From Marinobacterium_A aestuariivivens (GTDB lineage: Bacteria; Pseudomonadota; Gammaproteobacteria; Pseudomonadales; Balneatricaceae), in NCBI RefSeq assembly GCF_042661465.1, contig NZ_JBHSWE010000001.1, positions 4,650,001 to 4,714,000 on the forward strand: a stretch of DNA of 64,000 bases, read 5' to 3'. The translations under genes were made by a program, and so were the position numbers. The notes beneath the pieces are model-generated. The model saw only the letters and a list, made by a program, of their open reading frames with translations. It did no database searches and had not been told where the DNA came from. Positions 61,755-64,000 of this stretch are shown piece by piece (the stretch's first letter is position 1; the number at the start of each line of letters is the position of its first letter).

Positions 61755-62558
61755 TTACTGAACGACCATGCCGCCGTCGATCATCAGCAGCTGGCCGGTC
61801 ATGTAGTCGGACTCGGAGCTGGCCAGGAAGCTGGCGGTACCGACAACGTCTTCCGGATAGGAGTAGCGCTTGAGCAGGATCATGTCCTCGGCCAGCTTGT
61901 CCATCGACTCGCCCGCCTTGTCGAACTTGCCGATGGCGACCAGGTCCTTGTCCAGCTGTTCCCAGAGTTCGGTGCGCACGACGCCGGGGCCATAGCCGTT
62001 GACGGTGATGTTGTGCTGCGCCAGCGCCTTGGCACCGCCGTTGATCATCGCCAGCACGGCGTGCTTGCTGCAGGCGTAGGGGACGACATCGTCGAACGCC
62101 TGGCGGGACAGAATGGAACCGACGTTGATGATCTTGTAGGGCTCGTCCTGCTTGCCCTGCTTGATCATCTGCTTGGCCGCTTCCTGCATGCCGATCAGGC
62201 AGCCCAGGGCATTGACGTTCATGATCTGGTGCCAGTTCTCTTCGGTCACGTCGCAGAACATCATCGGCTTGTTGATACCGGCGTTGTTGAGCATCACGTT
62301 GAGGCTGCCGAAGGCTGCGACGGTGGCATCGATGGCGGCCTTGACCTCTTCGCGCTTGGTGACATCGACCTTGGCGGCAATGGCTTCGCCGCCGTTGGCC
62401 TTGATACGGTCAACGACCTCATTGCAGCCATCCAGGTTGATGTCGGCCACACAAACCTTGGCACCCTGCGCGGCATAATGCTCGGCTACTGCGGCGCCCA
62501 TGCCCCGGGCGGCACCGGTAATGACGACGTTCTTGCCTTGCAGTCTTGTCTTATCCAT
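61755..62558 (-). CDS. Short-chain dehydrogenase/reductase
   Basis: 267 residues with TGAARGMGAAVAEHY (cofactor Gly motif), NNAGIN, catalytic Ser in GSILSRQ and YACSK (Tyr, Lys). The Asp in VCVADINLDG after the second strand indicates NAD(H). ATG 62558 follows GAGGAA; an upstream extension in frame includes the operator and is rejected. Typical polyol or sugar alcohol dehydrogenase size; with the adjacent CUT2 transporter it may start breakdown of the imported compound. Operator at 62664. Confidence 0.88.
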   Translation of the reverse strand: MDKTRLQGKNVVITGAARGMGAAVAEHYAAQGAKVCVADINLDGCNEVVDRIKANGGEAIAAKVDVTKREEVKAAIDATVAAFGSLNVMLNNAGINKPMMFCDVTEENWHQIMNVNALGCLIGMQEAAKQMIKQGKQDEPYKIINVGSILSRQAFDDVVPYACSKHAVLAMINGGAKALAQHNITVNGYGPGVVRTELWEQLDKDLVAIGKFDKAGESMDKLAEDMILLKRYSYPEDVVGTASFLASSESDYMTGQLLMIDGGMVVQ

Positions 62559-62663
62559 CGAAAGTTCCTCACTGGTTATTGTTTCAATCTGTGAATGACA
62601 GACGGTTTCTTGGATACGTAGTGTCGTTTTTCGCAGGGGTATGAGCGGTCTATACGCCTGGAG

Positions 62664-62677
62664 TGCAAACGATTGCA
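62664..62677 (-). promoter_or_regulatory. LacI-type operator upstream of the SDR gene
   Basis: TGCAAACGATTGCA on the plus strand, identical to the 61344 site; 106 bases before the SDR start. Together with the sites at 62859 and 62978 it lies in the 472-base divergent region 62559-63030, which holds no gene. Confidence 0.65.
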
Positions 62678-62834
62678 CCATGTTGTTGGGCGTTTTGTCA
62701 ACCATGTTTGTGCAGGTTTTTCAGCTTCTTTGTGTCCGGCATTCAGAACAGGCAGGAATAAAGATATAAGGATGTGGGGCGATAGCGCCGCTCTGGCTGG
62801 CTGTCGCCGGATGAATTTTCTGCCTGTCCATGAC

Positions 62835-62872
62835 TTGACATTACCTGGCAACGTGTGGTGCAATCGATTGCA
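62835..62872 (+). promoter_or_regulatory. Promoter and LacI-type operator of the M24 gene
   Basis: TTGACA (62835-62840), 18 bases, then TGCAAT that begins TGCAATCGATTGCA (62859-62872), a perfect 14-bp palindrome. Same arrangement as at 61344-61380 but facing the other way. Confidence 0.65.
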
Positions 62873-62977
62873 TTCAGGGTCTGGCGGGGTTTCCCCCTGG
62901 CTCCTGGCAGTTGACGGTCACGGCTTTGCCCTGTTGGACAAGCTCGATATCTGCAGGGCCTTTTTACTTTTCGACAC

Positions 62978-62991
62978 CGCAAACGATTGCG
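62978..62991 (+). promoter_or_regulatory. Second LacI-type operator of the M24 gene
   Basis: CGCAAACGATTGCG, end-base variant of the same motif, 119 bases downstream of the 62859 site and 40 bases before the M24 start; a pair so placed could form a repression loop. Confidence 0.5.
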
Positions 62992-63030
62992 TTGTCGGCG
63001 CAACCAGAATCAAATAATCAAGGTGAAGCG

Positions 63031-64000
63031 ATGGACATTATCAAGCCCACTGAGCCCCAAATTATTCTTCCCGATGATATCGATCCCAGGTGGGACTGGA
63101 GTCGCCCGATTCCGTCCCCGGGTCGGTCCGCGGTAGACTTCGAGGAGCGGGTCGATTTCCGTCGCCTGCATCGCTATCGCACCGGACGTGCCCGTCAGGC
63201 GCTGGCCAACTCCAGCCTCGGTGCCATTCTTTGCTTCGATAACAACAACATCCGCTATCTGACCAGCAGCGTGATCGGCGAGTGGTCGCGCGACAAAATC
63301 TGTCGTTACACCCTCTTTACCGGCAACTCCGAGCCGTACCTGTGGGATTTCGGTTCGGCTGCCGCACATCACCGGCTGTTTGCGCCCTGGCTTGAAAAGG
63401 AACACTGTCACGCCGGCATGCTTGGTCTGCGCGGCTCGGTCAGCGAGAAGGCTGGACTGTTCAAGCGCGCCGCCAAGCAGATAGCGGACCTGCTGCGCCA
63501 TGAAGGGGTCGCCGACCTTCCGCTCGGTGTCGACGTCGTCGAGCCGCCGATGTTCTTCGCCCTTCAGGCAGAGGGACTCACCGTGGTCGATGCCCAGCAG
63601 GTGATGCTGGATGCGCGCGAAATCAAGAGCATGGACGAGATTATCCTGCTCAATACGGCGGCGTCGATGGTCGATGGCGCCTATCATCTGATCGCCGAGA
63701 ACCTGAAGCCCGGTGTGCGCGAGAACGATATGGTCGCCCTGGCGAACAAATTCCTCTACGAGCAGGGGTCGGACGATGTCGAGGCGATCAATGCGGTATC
63801 CGGCGAGCGCTGCAGCCCGCATCCGCACAACTTCACCGATCGCATGTACCGTCCGGGCGATCAGGCCTTCTTCGACATCATTCAGTCGTTCATGGGCTAT
63901 CGCACCTGCTACTACCGTACGCTCAACGTCGGTTTGCAGACCCCGGGACAGGTCGACGCCTACAAGCAGGCGCGTGAGTGGATCGACGATGCGATCGCAC
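63031..64000 (+). CDS. M24-family (Xaa-Pro peptidase-like) protein, cut by window end
   Basis: 323 residues visible, starting ATG 63031 after AAGGTGA. The N-terminal creatinase-like domain contains FDNNNIRYLTSS and EPYLWDFGSAAAHH, a layout recalling M24 proteins that are not peptidases, such as the DMSP lyase DddP. In the catalytic half, FFDIIQSF supplies the first metal-ligand Asp, but the second, normally in a SDITRT-type motif, reads CYYRTLN, so a Tyr replaces it. His and Glu ligands lie beyond the edge. Peptidase activity is therefore doubtful. It is divergent from the SDR gene and carries two operators of the shared motif. Confidence 0.75.
   Translation, partial: MDIIKPTEPQIILPDDIDPRWDWSRPIPSPGRSAVDFEERVDFRRLHRYRTGRARQALANSSLGAILCFDNNNIRYLTSSVIGEWSRDKICRYTLFTGNSEPYLWDFGSAAAHHRLFAPWLEKEHCHAGMLGLRGSVSEKAGLFKRAAKQIADLLRHEGVADLPLGVDVVEPPMFFALQAEGLTVVDAQQVMLDAREIKSMDEIILLNTAASMVDGAYHLIAENLKPGVRENDMVALANKFLYEQGSDDVEAINAVSGERCSPHPHNFTDRMYRPGDQAFFDIIQSFMGYRTCYYRTLNVGLQTPGQVDAYKQAREWIDDAIA

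Noticed and set aside
63031..64000. Ectoine hydrolase (DoeA) or DMSP lyase (DddP) identity for the M24 gene
   Set aside because: The metal-site Tyr and the sugar-type regulon do not support either; the ectoine genes are 55 kb away and the C-terminal ligands are not in the window.

Overview
The window is 64 kb of GC-rich bacterial chromosome, dense in ABC and TRAP transport operons and catabolic genes. Intergenic REP-like palindromes built on GTAGGAGC/GTGGGAGC, an ectoine/hydroxyectoine importer, a QseBC/PmrAB-type two-component system and sigma-54 control of amine oxidation suggest a marine or halotolerant gammaproteobacterium (Oceanospirillales/Pseudomonadales type). No rRNA or tRNA is present, so I cannot name the organism. 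No tRNA, rRNA, CRISPR array or transposase was seen.

Layout. 0-5 kb: the end of pqqE (PQQ cofactor), an S9 peptidase, a two-component system with its probable binding boxes, and a beheaded cytochrome b561 gene. 5-8 kb: ehuBCDA, ectoine uptake. 8.3-17.3 kb: an amine-oxidation locus. It holds an aldehyde dehydrogenase divergent from qhpADCB (quinohemoprotein amine dehydrogenase with its CTQ-bearing gamma subunit and radical-SAM maturase) and a sigma-54 activator; two sigma-54-type promoters face away from a shared palindrome. 17.4-25.4 kb: a two-component system followed by frcBCA fructose uptake, a VOC protein and an extra sugar-binding protein. 25.6-36.3 kb: a sucrose/fructooligosaccharide locus with LacI repressor, CUT1 ABC importer, cytoplasmic GH32 hydrolase, porin, LacI remnant and fructokinase. 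36.6-40 kb: a large cyclase/ATPase/TPR signalling protein. 40-44.9 kb: an OsmC protein leading a TRAP transporter operon. 45-56.3 kb: a segment bounded by two related repeat elements and carrying an inositol-type dehydrogenase, a GMC oxidoreductase, a divergent CUT2 ABC system, a second Gfo/Idh dehydrogenase and an unusual regulator that fuses a DNA-binding domain to a cytoplasmic solute-binding-protein domain. 56.6-64 kb: a paralogous CUT2 ABC operon, an SDR dehydrogenase and an M24-family protein cut by the window end.

Regulation. A LacI-type palindrome (TGCAAACGATTGCA and close variants) occurs five times and links the OsmC/TRAP operon, the second CUT2 operon, the SDR gene and the M24 gene into one probable regulon. 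The sucrose repressor has paired operators at its own promoter and an exact copy inside the next gene. Paired TGTCCA-N3-TGGACA palindromes lie in the divergent region of the first CUT2 system. In four ABC operons a strong hairpin follows the binding-protein gene, probably setting binding protein above permease.

Caution. Fourteen otherwise intact genes carry a total of eighteen frameshifts, nearly all one-base losses in short homopolymers. This looks like indel error in the assembly rather than decay. I therefore annotate these as single genes spanning the shift. The cytochrome b561 fragment and the second LacI gene are the only ones I consider truly broken.
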